DNA of 32,397 bases from Candidatus Eiseniibacteriota bacterium (GTDB lineage Bacteria; Eisenbacteria; RBG-16-71-46): the NCBI GenBank assembly GCA_016178725.1, contig JACOSV010000075.1, forward strand, positions 1-32,397. The letters are read 5' to 3'. Shown piece after piece: positions 1 to 7,202 of this stretch. A program made the position numbers and the translations under genes. Each line of letters begins with the position of its first letter. Position 1 is the first letter of the stretch. The notes under the pieces are model-generated. The model saw only the letters and a list, made by a program, of their open reading frames with translations. It did no database searches and was not told the origin of the DNA.

Positions 1-7
1 CGCTTTC

Positions 8-83
8 GGCGGCGTAGCTCAGCTGGTAGAGCAGGAGAATCATAATCTCTGTGTCCGGGGTTCGAGTCCCTGCGCCGCCACCA
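8..83 (+). tRNA. tRNA with CAU anticodon, probably elongator tRNA-Met
   Basis: A complete cloverleaf can be folded by eye. The 7-bp acceptor stem pairs 8-14 with 73-79, the D-stem is GCTC/GAGC, and the anticodon stem is GGAGA/TCTCT with loop ATCATAA. The T-stem is CGGGG/CCCTG around TTCGAGT, and A80 plus an encoded CCA (81-83) ends it. The G1-C72 pair excludes initiator tRNA-fMet, which has a mismatch there. CAU can also be the genomic anticodon of tRNA-Ile2, whose C34 is changed to lysidine by TilS, and tilS begins only about 18 bases downstream. Overall similarity to elongator Met tRNAs is my preference, but the identity is not proven. The promoter lies outside the window. Confidence 0.93.
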
Positions 84-101
84 AATGCCTCGAGTTCCCG
101 C

Positions 102-1199
102 GTGCGCTTGCGACGACTCGAACCGATCCTGCGCCGGGCGCTGGGCGGGCCCTGCCAGGTTCCGCGGGGCGCGACGATCGTGGTCGCGGTGAGCGGCGGA
201 GCGGATTCGACCGCGCTGCTCCTCGGGCTCGACGCGCTCGCCCACGAGTTCGGTTACGGCCTGCGCGCCGCGCACCTCCACCACGGCCTGCGCGGCGACG
301 ACGCCGACCGCGACCTCGCCGCCGTGCGCGCGCTGTGCGAGCGCGTCGGCGTCCCGCTCCATGCCGCGCGCTGGGACTGCCGGGCGCGGATGAAGCGCCG
401 CGGGCTCTCGGGGCAGGCGGGGCTGCGCGTCCTGCGCCGCGGCTTCCTCGCCGGCATCGCGCGGCGCGCTCGCGCCGCCGCGGTCGCGACCGCGCACACC
501 GCCGACGATCAGCTCGAGACCGTGCTGCTGCGCCTCGCGCGCGGCACCGGGCTCGCCGGTCTCGGCGGCATGAGCGCCCGCCACGGCGCATGGATCAGGC
601 CGCTGCTCCTCGCCACCCGCGCCGAGATCGAGGCCGATCTGCGCTCGGCCGGGGTCGCGTGGCGCGAGGACCGCTCGAACGACGATCCGCGCTACTCCCG
701 GAGCCGCGTCCGCCGCGACGTGATCCCCGCCCTGCTCGCGGCCGTGGGCGCCCGGGGAGCCTGCGGCCGGGCCGCCGTCGCACGCGCCGGGCTCGCGCGA
801 CGCGCCGCCGCGACCAGCCGCGACGTGCGCGGCGCTGCGCGCCTGATCGGCCGCATCGCGGATCGCATCCTCATGCGCGATGCGCGCATCCATAACAGTG
901 AGATCCGCCTTGAAACCCACCGCCTCGCTTCCTACGCTCGATCGATTCGGCGGACCGTCCTGCGGAAGTCCTGGCAACGTCTCGGCGGCCGCGTGGGGCT
1001 GACCTCCCGCCACCTCGACGCGCTCGAATCGCTCCTCTGCGCGCGGCGCGGCGGCGGGACGATCGCGTTGCCGGCGGGATGCGCGGCCGAACGCCGGGGC
1101 GCTACCCTCGTCCTCGGCCGGACGCGCGCGATCGGCGCGCGAACACCGTTCACGCAGCAGCGCACCGTTCCTCTGTGGGCCCCAACGGAGCACCGATGA
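102..1199 (+). CDS. tilS: tRNA(Ile)-lysidine synthase TilS
   Basis: This is the cytoplasmic ATP-dependent enzyme that joins lysine to C34 of tRNA-Ile(CAU), so that the tRNA reads AUA instead of AUG. The N-type PP-loop SGGADS is at residues 31-36. It is followed by the family-typical HHGLRGDDADRD, the TAHTADDQLETVLLRLARG segment, and REDRSNDDPRYSRSRVR. The C-terminal part keeps a TilS-like LTSRHLDALESLL helix. The product is 365 aa from GTG 102, somewhat shorter than E. coli TilS. Upstream in-frame codons run into the tRNA, so GTG 102 or TTG 108 is the likely start; neither has a clear Shine-Dalgarno. The stop overlaps the hpt start as ATGA. The order tilS-hpt-ftsH is conserved in many bacteria, which supports the call. 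The C-terminal third is Arg/Ala-rich and less recognisable. Confidence 0.93.
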   Translation: MRLRRLEPILRRALGGPCQVPRGATIVVAVSGGADSTALLLGLDALAHEFGYGLRAAHLHHGLRGDDADRDLAAVRALCERVGVPLHAARWDCRARMKRRGLSGQAGLRVLRRGFLAGIARRARAAAVATAHTADDQLETVLLRLARGTGLAGLGGMSARHGAWIRPLLLATRAEIEADLRSAGVAWREDRSNDDPRYSRSRVRRDVIPALLAAVGARGACGRAAVARAGLARRAAATSRDVRGAARLIGRIADRILMRDARIHNSEIRLETHRLASYARSIRRTVLRKSWQRLGGRVGLTSRHLDALESLLCARRGGGTIALPAGCAAERRGATLVLGRTRAIGARTPFTQQRTVPLWAPTEHR

Positions 1200-1759
1200 C
1201 CGAGAGTCTGCCCGACACGCACGCGACGACCGCCGTGGAACCGTCCATGCGCGTGATGTTCAGCGCCGAGCAGATCGCCGCCCGCGTGCGCGAGATGGGT
1301 CTCACGATCGCGCGGGATCTCGCGGGCGAGAGTCCGGTGTACATTGGCGTGCTCAAGGGCGCCTGCATGTTCCAGTGCGACCTCGCCCGGGCGACCCCGC
1401 TCGACGTGACGCTCGACTTCCTCTCGGTCTCGTCCTACGGCGCGGGCACGACCTCGACCGGCACGGTGCGGCTCGTCTCGGACCTGCGCAACGACATCGC
1501 CGGCCGCCACGTCGTGCTGTGCGAGGGTGTCGTGGATTCGGGACTCACGCTCTCGTTCATCCTCGATCTGCTGCGCGCGCGCGGCGCGAAGAGCGTCCGC
1601 GTCGCGACGCTGCTCGACAAGGTCCCGTGCCGCAAGATCCCGGTGCCCGTCGACTATGCCGGCTGGCGCATCGGCTCCGAGTTCGTGATCGGTTACGGCA
1701 TGGACGCGGCCGAGCGCTATCGCAACCTGCCCTTCGTGGGCGTCCTCGAGGAGACATGA
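1196..1759 (+). CDS. hpt: Hypoxanthine (guanine) phosphoribosyltransferase
   Basis: This cytoplasmic purine-salvage enzyme transfers phosphoribose from PRPP to hypoxanthine or guanine. The 187-aa product carries GVLKGACMF (PRPP-binding region), LDFLSVSSYG, and the PRPP loop LCEGVVDSGLTLS. It also has ATLLDK with the lysine that contacts the purine, and the C-terminal FVIGYGMDAAERYRNLPFVGVL block. ATG 1196 overlaps the tilS stop as ATGA, implying translational coupling. The GTG of ftsH follows after four bases. One oddity: the usual Glu-Asp pair before the PRPP loop reads Glu110-Gly111. The general-base Asp114 of the DSG motif is present. Identification is firm from motifs and operon order; the substrate preference (Hyp versus Gua) is not visible. 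Confidence 0.95.
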   Translation: MTESLPDTHATTAVEPSMRVMFSAEQIAARVREMGLTIARDLAGESPVYIGVLKGACMFQCDLARATPLDVTLDFLSVSSYGAGTTSTGTVRLVSDLRNDIAGRHVVLCEGVVDSGLTLSFILDLLRARGAKSVRVATLLDKVPCRKIPVPVDYAGWRIGSEFVIGYGMDAAERYRNLPFVGVLEET

Positions 1760-1763
1760 TTCC

Positions 1764-4700
1764 GTGAACATATTCCGTCACGACACGGGCCCCGATCGCG
1801 GCCGCAAGCGCGAGCCGCGGCGCACCACTCCGCCGCGGCGCCAGCCGCCGCCGTCGCCGCCCGCGCGGCCGCTCCGCCAGCTCGCGTTCTGGGTGCTGGT
1901 GGTGCTGCTGTCGCTGGTCGCCTACCGGATGTACCAGGGCAATTTCATGGCGACGCCGCGGGTCGACGTCTCGTACACGCGATTCATCCAGGAGGTGGAC
2001 CGCGGCAACATCGCCAACCTCCAGATCATCGAGAAGACGGTCACCGGCGAGCTCAAGACCGACTCGGTGCTGCGCAGCGGCGGCCACGACATGATGTTCA
2101 AGGGGTTCAGGACCAACATCCTCGGCGACGGCTCCGACATCCCCGACCGCGTGTGGCGCACGAATCCCGGGAGCGAGATCGACGTGCGGCCCGCCGGGTT
2201 CAACTGGCTTTCGTTCCTGATCAGCACGCTGCCGTTCCTGCTGCTCATCCCGTTCTGGATCATCTTCATGCGCGGCGTCCAGTCGGGCGGCAGCGCGGCG
2301 CTCAAGTTCGGCAAGACGAAGGCGAAGGTGCTGATCGAGACGACGCCGAAGGTGACGTTCAAGGACGTCGCCGGCTGCGACGAGGCCAAGCAGGAGCTGC
2401 AGGAGATCATCGACTTCCTCAAGGAGCCGCAGAAGTTCCAGCGGCTCGGCGGCCGGATCCCGAAGGGCGCGCTGCTGCTCGGCCCGCCGGGCTCGGGCAA
2501 GACGCTGCTCGCGAAAGCGGTCGCGGGCGAGGCGGGCGTGCCGTTCTTCTCGATGTCGGGCTCGGACTTCGTCGAAATGTTCGTCGGTGTTGGCGCGAGC
2601 GTCACGGGCGACACGCCGGTGCTCGTGCGCCGGAACGGCGAGACGCAGCTGATGCCGATCGGCGAGCTCGTCGACGGCTACTGTGCCGAGGGCGACGCGG
2701 ACCGGGTCATCCCGATCGAAGGCGTCGAGGCGCTGGGATTCGAGGAGCTTGACTCCAAGTTCAAGGGGTCATCAAAGACGTTCGTGAAGGGCAGCGCCTT
2801 CCAGCGCGTGCGCGGCGTCTATCGCCACCGCGTCGACCGCGTCTTCGAAATCCGGCACCTGGGCGGCGTCGTGCGGACCACGGGCGATCACAGCGTGTTC
2901 ATCCGCACGCGGGACGGTATCAAGTCGGTTCAAGCGCGCGACCTCAAGCCGGGCGACGTGCTCGTGAGCCTGCCGATGAAGGTCCGCGGCACGTTCGCGA
3001 CTGACCGAGGCACACCGCACACCACGCGCGCGCATGCGTTCGACGAGCGCCGCGCGCCGCGCTCGCTCGAAGTCGCTCCACGCGATGAGGCGACCGATGA
3101 GCAGTACGCGTTCGTCATGGCGCAGCAGGGCGAGATGAGCCAGGCCGCCGTGGCTTCTGCGGTCGGTGTCTCACAGATGACGGTCAGCAATTGGCAGCGC
3201 GGTCGTCATGTCCCTCGCGCCGTGGCGGTCCGCTCCGCACTCGCGGACCTCCCGGAGTCGGTCGACGTGACGCCGAGCCTGATGAAGCTCTTCGGCTACT
3301 ACACGGCGGAGGGCCGGGAGAACGGGTGCCTCGAGTTCACCTTCGGAACGCATGAGCCGGATCTCCACGCGGACGTGATCGCGCTCATGCGCGAGACGTT
3401 CCACGTCGAGCCGCGTGTGACCGCGACGGCCGACAACAGCACCAAGATCACGTATCACTCGGCCCCGCTCGGACGCTTCTTCGCGCGTCACTGCGGCACC
3501 GGGAGCCATGAGAAACGAGTTCCGGGAATCCTGTGGGATCTCGCGCGCAAGCACTTCGAAGCGTACCTGACCGGCTACGCGCTGGGCGACGGATACGTCA
3601 CGCGCGAAGGCAAGCTGAGCATCACGTCGGTTTCGAAGCAGCTGCTGCTCGAGCTGCGGTGGCTCTGCGCGATGCACGGCATGCCCTCCGGGATGCGTCG
3701 CGTTCAAATGAAGGCCGGCCGAATCCTCAAGCATCGGCCGCTCCCGGCCACCGAGGCATGGAATCTCATCATCGGCAAGACGAGCCACTGGATGGTCCGC
3801 GACCGCGAGCGCCAGGGGAAGCGCGCGATCGTTCGTTCGGTCGTGGAGAAGCCCTTCGACGGGTTCGTCTACGACCTGTGCGGCTGCGACAACGAGGCGT
3901 TCTTCGGCGGTGAGAAGCCGGTGCTGCTGCACAACAGCCGCGTTCGTGATCTCTTCGAGCAGGCCAAGCGCAACGCGCCGTGCATCGTCTTCGTCGACGA
4001 GATCGACGCCGTGGGACGTCATCGCGGCGCGGGGCTCGGCGGCGGGCACGACGAGCGCGAGCAGACGCTCAACCAGCTTCTCGTCGAGATGGACGGCTTC
4101 GATTCCAACGAAGGCGTCATCATGATCGCCGCGACCAACCGTCCCGACGTGCTCGACCCGGCGCTCATGCGTCCCGGCCGCTTCGATCGTCAGATCGTCG
4201 TGGACTGGCCGGACGTGCGTGGGCGCGAGGGCATCTTCCGCGTGCACACGCGCAACATCCCGATCTCGGACGACGTCGACCTCCAGCAGCTCGCGCGCGG
4301 CACGCCGGGCATGGCGGGCGCCGACATCGCGAACATGGTGAACGAGGCGGCGCTCCTCGCGGCGCGGCGCAATCGCAAGAAGGTCGTGATGCAGGACTTC
4401 GAGGACGCCAAGGACAAGGTGATGCTCGGCACCGAGCGCAAGAGCCTCGTGATGACCGTCGAGGAGCGGCGCACGACCGCGTTCCACGAAGCCGGCCACG
4501 CGCTGGTCGCCTGGCTCATGCCCGGCTCCGAGCCGGTGCACAAGGTCACGATCATCCCGCGCGGGCGCGCGCTCGGCATCACGTCGTACCTGCCGAAGGA
4601 AGAGCGCCACTCGCGCTCGAAGGAGGATCTCGAACGCTGGCTGTGCGCGGCGATGGGCGGGCGCGCGGCGGAGCAGCTCGTGTTCAGCCACCTCACGACC

Positions 4701-5162
4701 GGCGCCGCGAACGATCTCGAGACGGCGACCGCGCTCGCGCGCCGCATGGTGTGCGAGCTCGGGATGAGCGACAACCTCGGGCCGCTCACGTTCGGCAAGA
4801 AGGAGGAGATGGTGTTCCTCGGCCGCGAGATCGCGACGCACAAGGACTACAGCGAGCAGACCGCGGTGCTGATCGATCAGGAGGTTCGCAACATCATCGA
4901 GCGCAACTACGCGAAGGCGAGCGACCTGCTGAAGGGGAACCTCGACAAGCTGCACCTGCTCGCGAACGCGTTGCTCGAGCGCGAGGTGCTCGACGGCGAC
5001 GAGATGGATCGCCTGCTGCGCGGCGAGACGCTCGAGCCGCTGAAGCCGGTCGAGCCGGACGTGCGTCCGCCGGACGCGGCGCCCGAGATGGCGGCGGCAA
5101 GGACCGACGCCCCGACGATCGATCCGTTCAGCCCGCCGGAGCCGCGTCCCGCCGGCGCCTGA
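1764..5162 (+). CDS. ftsH: ATP-dependent zinc metalloprotease FtsH, interrupted by an intein
   Basis: FtsH is the membrane-anchored hexameric AAA+ protease that degrades misfolded membrane proteins and selected regulators. The precursor is 1132 aa. It has an Arg/Pro-rich N-terminus, TM1 at about residues 39-57, a periplasmic domain, and TM2 ([20 protein letters not shown]). Walker A GPPGSGKT is at 240-247, followed by the pore loop MFVGVGA. The intein occupies residues 279-724. Walker B (D745-E746), the second region of homology ([21 protein letters not shown]) and the zinc site HEAGH at 908-912 with D984 as likely third ligand come after it. Removing the intein joins GVGA to SRVRDLF, exactly the family sequence, and leaves a normal 686-aa FtsH. 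GTG 1764 starts four bases after hpt. An intrinsic terminator follows at 5363-5396. Without splicing, Walker A and B are separated and the protease should be inactive. Confidence 0.97.
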   Translation: MNIFRHDTGPDRGRKREPRRTTPPRRQPPPSPPARPLRQLAFWVLVVLLSLVAYRMYQGNFMATPRVDVSYTRFIQEVDRGNIANLQIIEKTVTGELKTDSVLRSGGHDMMFKGFRTNILGDGSDIPDRVWRTNPGSEIDVRPAGFNWLSFLISTLPFLLLIPFWIIFMRGVQSGGSAALKFGKTKAKVLIETTPKVTFKDVAGCDEAKQELQEIIDFLKEPQKFQRLGGRIPKGALLLGPPGSGKTLLAKAVAGEAGVPFFSMSGSDFVEMFVGVGASVTGDTPVLVRRNGETQLMPIGELVDGYCAEGDADRVIPIEGVEALGFEELDSKFKGSSKTFVKGSAFQRVRGVYRHRVDRVFEIRHLGGVVRTTGDHSVFIRTRDGIKSVQARDLKPGDVLVSLPMKVRGTFATDRGTPHTTRAHAFDERRAPRSLEVAPRDEATDEQYAFVMAQQGEMSQAAVASAVGVSQMTVSNWQRGRHVPRAVAVRSALADLPESVDVTPSLMKLFGYYTAEGRENGCLEFTFGTHEPDLHADVIALMRETFHVEPRVTATADNSTKITYHSAPLGRFFARHCGTGSHEKRVPGILWDLARKHFEAYLTGYALGDGYVTREGKLSITSVSKQLLLELRWLCAMHGMPSGMRRVQMKAGRILKHRPLPATEAWNLIIGKTSHWMVRDRERQGKRAIVRSVVEKPFDGFVYDLCGCDNEAFFGGEKPVLLHNSRVRDLFEQAKRNAPCIVFVDEIDAVGRHRGAGLGGGHDEREQTLNQLLVEMDGFDSNEGVIMIAATNRPDVLDPALMRPGRFDRQIVVDWPDVRGREGIFRVHTRNIPISDDVDLQQLARGTPGMAGADIANMVNEAALLAARRNRKKVVMQDFEDAKDKVMLGTERKSLVMTVEERRTTAFHEAGHALVAWLMPGSEPVHKVTIIPRGRALGITSYLPKEERHSRSKEDLERWLCAAMGGRAAEQLVFSHLTTGAANDLETATALARRMVCELGMSDNLGPLTFGKKEEMVFLGREIATHKDYSEQTAVLIDQEVRNIIERNYAKASDLLKGNLDKLHLLANALLEREVLDGDEMDRLLRGETLEPLKPVEPDVRPPDAAPEMAAARTDAPTIDPFSPPEPRPAGA
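2598..3935 (+). other. Intein in FtsH with LAGLIDADG homing endonuclease and HTH
   Basis: This in-frame protein intron has 446 codons. It begins with Ser1 ([10 protein letters not shown], splicing block A), and block B has the TGDH motif at intein residues 95-98. Block F is [13 protein letters not shown] (424-436) and the C-terminus is PVLLHN (His445-Asn446). The next extein residue is Ser, the required +1 nucleophile. Between the splicing blocks lie a helix-turn-helix (about 166-205, with the [15 protein letters not shown] core) and two dodecapeptide motifs. These are [10 protein letters not shown] (230-239) and [10 protein letters not shown] (323-332), with acidic residues E238 and D331, as in LAGLIDADG (DOD) homing endonucleases. 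The intein therefore looks both splicing-competent and endonuclease-bearing. The insertion falls between the FtsH pore loop and Walker B, one of the most conserved stretches of the host gene, as is typical for inteins. Splicing activity is inferred, not shown. Confidence 0.95.
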
Positions 5163-5362
5163 AGCCGCGCACGAGCGCGGCGTTTCCACGAGCGAACGCG
5201 GCGGCCCCGCGGGCTTTTGAAGGATCTTGCAACTTTCGCGCGCGCGACCCCGTCCAAATGGGTGTCACGCGCATGCGAACGCGTGGCATGCGACGACCCA
5301 ACCAGTCAGTCGCGAGTCTTCCGAGACAGCTCGAGGGTTGGCAGCCTTCGGGCAACCAAGCG

Positions 5363-5396
5363 TCGCCCGGCCACCCCGGCCGGGCGATCTTGTTTT
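5363..5396 (+). terminator. Intrinsic terminator after ftsH
   Basis: A perfect 10-bp stem (5363-5372 with 5378-5387, core CGCCCGGCC/GGCCGGGCG) closes a 5-base loop, ACCCC. It is followed by TCTTGTTTT on the plus strand. It lies about 200 bases after the ftsH stop, between convergent gene sets, and is expected to end tilS-hpt-ftsH transcripts. The opposite strand lacks a comparable U-tract right after the stem, so the direction is plus. The rest of 5163-5405 holds no gene I can support, only some further small inverted repeats. Confidence 0.75.
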
Positions 5397-5405
5397 GCGC
5401 CGCGT

Positions 5406-7202
5406 TCAGGGTCCGGCGAGATTCGCGGGCAGCGCGCCCGGCCACACGTCGGGGAAGTACGCGAGGTGGCGCTGGATCTCGCGTGCCTCGGGCCCGCCGG
5501 GCGCATAGCGTCCGAGCACGCCGAGCGCGCGGCGCGCCTCGGTCGAATCGCCGCTCCGGATCGCGGCGCCGCCGAGGCCGAGCCACGCGAGCGGGTCGCG
5601 CGGATCGCGCGCGAGCAGCGTCCGATAGGCACGCTCCGCCGCCGCGTCGTCGCGGGCCATGGACTCCGCGATCCCCCACGTGAGCAGCGTGCGGCGATGC
5701 GGCGCGAGCGTTGCCGCGCGCCCCGCGGCATCCGCCGAGACGGCGAAACGTCCGAGACGCAGCGCGCGGCCGGCGAGGAAGTCCCATCCGCCGGCGCGCA
5801 ACGGTTCGGGGCGCGGCGGCGGCTCGGTGAGCCACGCCCGTACGCGCGCGAGGCCGCGATCGGCGTCGTGCGCGAGCACGAGCCAGCCGAGCGTCGCGGT
5901 GAAGACCACCGCGATCGTCGCCGCCGCGAGCCGCGGCGCAGCGGGTGCCCGCTCGAGCACGATCGCGAGACCGTAGGCGGTGTAGAGCGCAACAGCGACG
6001 CCGCTCGGCGCGAACACGTCCCAGTCGCGGAATACGCCCTGCTGCGGCTGGACCAGGAGCCACACCGGCACGGTCGAGAGCGCGAGGGTCCCGAGGACGG
6101 CGGCCTCGGGACGGTCGGCGAACGCGCCGCGCGCGAAGGCGAGGATCGGGAGCGCGACGAACGCCGGCGACAAGACGACCAGCATCGAGCCGATGTCGGC
6201 GAGACGGAGCGGATCGAGCGCCGCCGCGAGCACGCCGCCCGAGCGGCCGACCGCGTCGGTCATCAAGTGGTGCGGCACGTCGTAGCCCGCGATCAGCGAG
6301 GCGATCCGGCCGCCGACCGAGGCCGCGGCGACGAGCGGAATCGCGAGCGCCAGCAGCGTGCGCGCCCGTGACGGCGCGGGCGCCGCGGCGGACGGCGCGC
6401 GCGCGCCGATGATCCACGCCGCGGCCCACGCCGGGACGAGCAGCACCGCCGAGCGATGGATCAGCAGGCCGGCCGCGAACGCGACGCCCAGGCCGAGCCG
6501 CGCGCGGCGGTCGCGCGCCGCCGCCGCGCCGAGCACGCCGACCGCCGCGGTGACGACGCACATCTCGCTCGCCGGCTTGCCGAGCCCGGTGAACGTCGTG
6601 AGGTAGCCGCCGGCGACGACGATCGTCACCGTCATCAGCGCCGCGGCGCCGCGCGCGTTCACGATCCGCGCCAGCATGACCGCGAACGCCGCGAGCGCGC
6701 CGGCATCGATCGCGCCGTAGATGCGCGCCACGATTGTCGGGTCGCCGCCGAAGAGCGCGCCCAACGGGCCGGCGATCACGCCGTGCATCCAGTGATCGAG
6801 CGGCATCGCGCCCTGGAAATTGCCGGCGAACGCTTCGAGCACCTGTGCGGCGCCGGCGCGGATCTGGAAGTCGCCGATCCACCATGTGCGGTCGGGGAGC
6901 GCGGCGACGAGCAGCGCCGCGCAGAGCGCCGTCGCGCCGTGCGCCGCGGGCGCGTCTGCGATCGCGTCGCCGATCGCGCCGAGCGGACGGGCCCATGCGT
7001 CGGCCACGCGCGGCACGAGCGCGAGCGCCGCGAGCGCCGTCGTCGCCCAGAAGAACGTCGGCGGCAGGAAGCGGCCGGCGTTCAGCCCCCACGCCGCCAT
7101 GCCGGGGGCGAACGCGGACGCGACGCGAGCGACGAGGAACGCGGCGAGCGCCGCCGTCAGCAGGGCGGCGATCCGCCGGTCGGCCGCGGCGGACCTGGTC
7201 AG
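5406..7202 (-). CDS. Polytopic membrane protein with C-terminal TPR-like region
   Basis: This is an inner-membrane protein with roughly ten or more hydrophobic segments, then a soluble C-terminal region of about 130 residues. That region has helical TPR-like repeats, for example AAERAYRTLLARDPRDPLAWLGLGGAAIRSGD. The first periplasmic loop contains a conserved-looking Asp (IGDFQIRAG), as in GT-C-type glycosyltransferases, but I cannot assign a reaction. The first ATG is at 7100 (564 aa). The frame stays open upstream, encoding a basic stretch (TRSAAADRR) and a clean membrane helix, IAALLTAALAAFLVARVASAF. Reading back reaches CTG 7202, which overlaps the stop of the upstream fadB-like gene as CTGA. 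I give the CTG start (598 aa) because it restores the missing first TM; the ATG 7100 start remains possible. It is the last gene of the beta-oxidation operon. Confidence 0.75.
   Translation of the reverse strand: MTRSAAADRRIAALLTAALAAFLVARVASAFAPGMAAWGLNAGRFLPPTFFWATTALAALALVPRVADAWARPLGAIGDAIADAPAAHGATALCAALLVAALPDRTWWIGDFQIRAGAAQVLEAFAGNFQGAMPLDHWMHGVIAGPLGALFGGDPTIVARIYGAIDAGALAAFAVMLARIVNARGAAALMTVTIVVAGGYLTTFTGLGKPASEMCVVTAAVGVLGAAAARDRRARLGLGVAFAAGLLIHRSAVLLVPAWAAAWIIGARAPSAAAPAPSRARTLLALAIPLVAAASVGGRIASLIAGYDVPHHLMTDAVGRSGGVLAAALDPLRLADIGSMLVVLSPAFVALPILAFARGAFADRPEAAVLGTLALSTVPVWLLVQPQQGVFRDWDVFAPSGVAVALYTAYGLAIVLERAPAAPRLAAATIAVVFTATLGWLVLAHDADRGLARVRAWLTEPPPRPEPLRAGGWDFLAGRALRLGRFAVSADAAGRAATLAPHRRTLLTWGIAESMARDDAAAERAYRTLLARDPRDPLAWLGLGGAAIRSGDSTEARRALGVLGRYAPGGPEAREIQRHLAYFPDVWPGALPANLAGP

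Noticed and set aside
3093-3212. HTH segment as a separate regulator gene
   Set aside because: It lies in frame within the intein, without its own start signal, and between intein blocks.
3171-5189. Long open frame (672 codons) antisense to ftsH
   Set aside because: Its translation is low-complexity Arg/Ala/His/Val-rich with no domain. It is the expected mirror of a GC-rich coding strand.
5300-5400. S-box (SAM-I) riboswitch resemblance: GAGGGTTGGC...GGGCAACC
   Set aside because: Only one part resembles the S-box core. The P3/P4 elements are missing and no methionine or SAM gene lies downstream on the plus strand.
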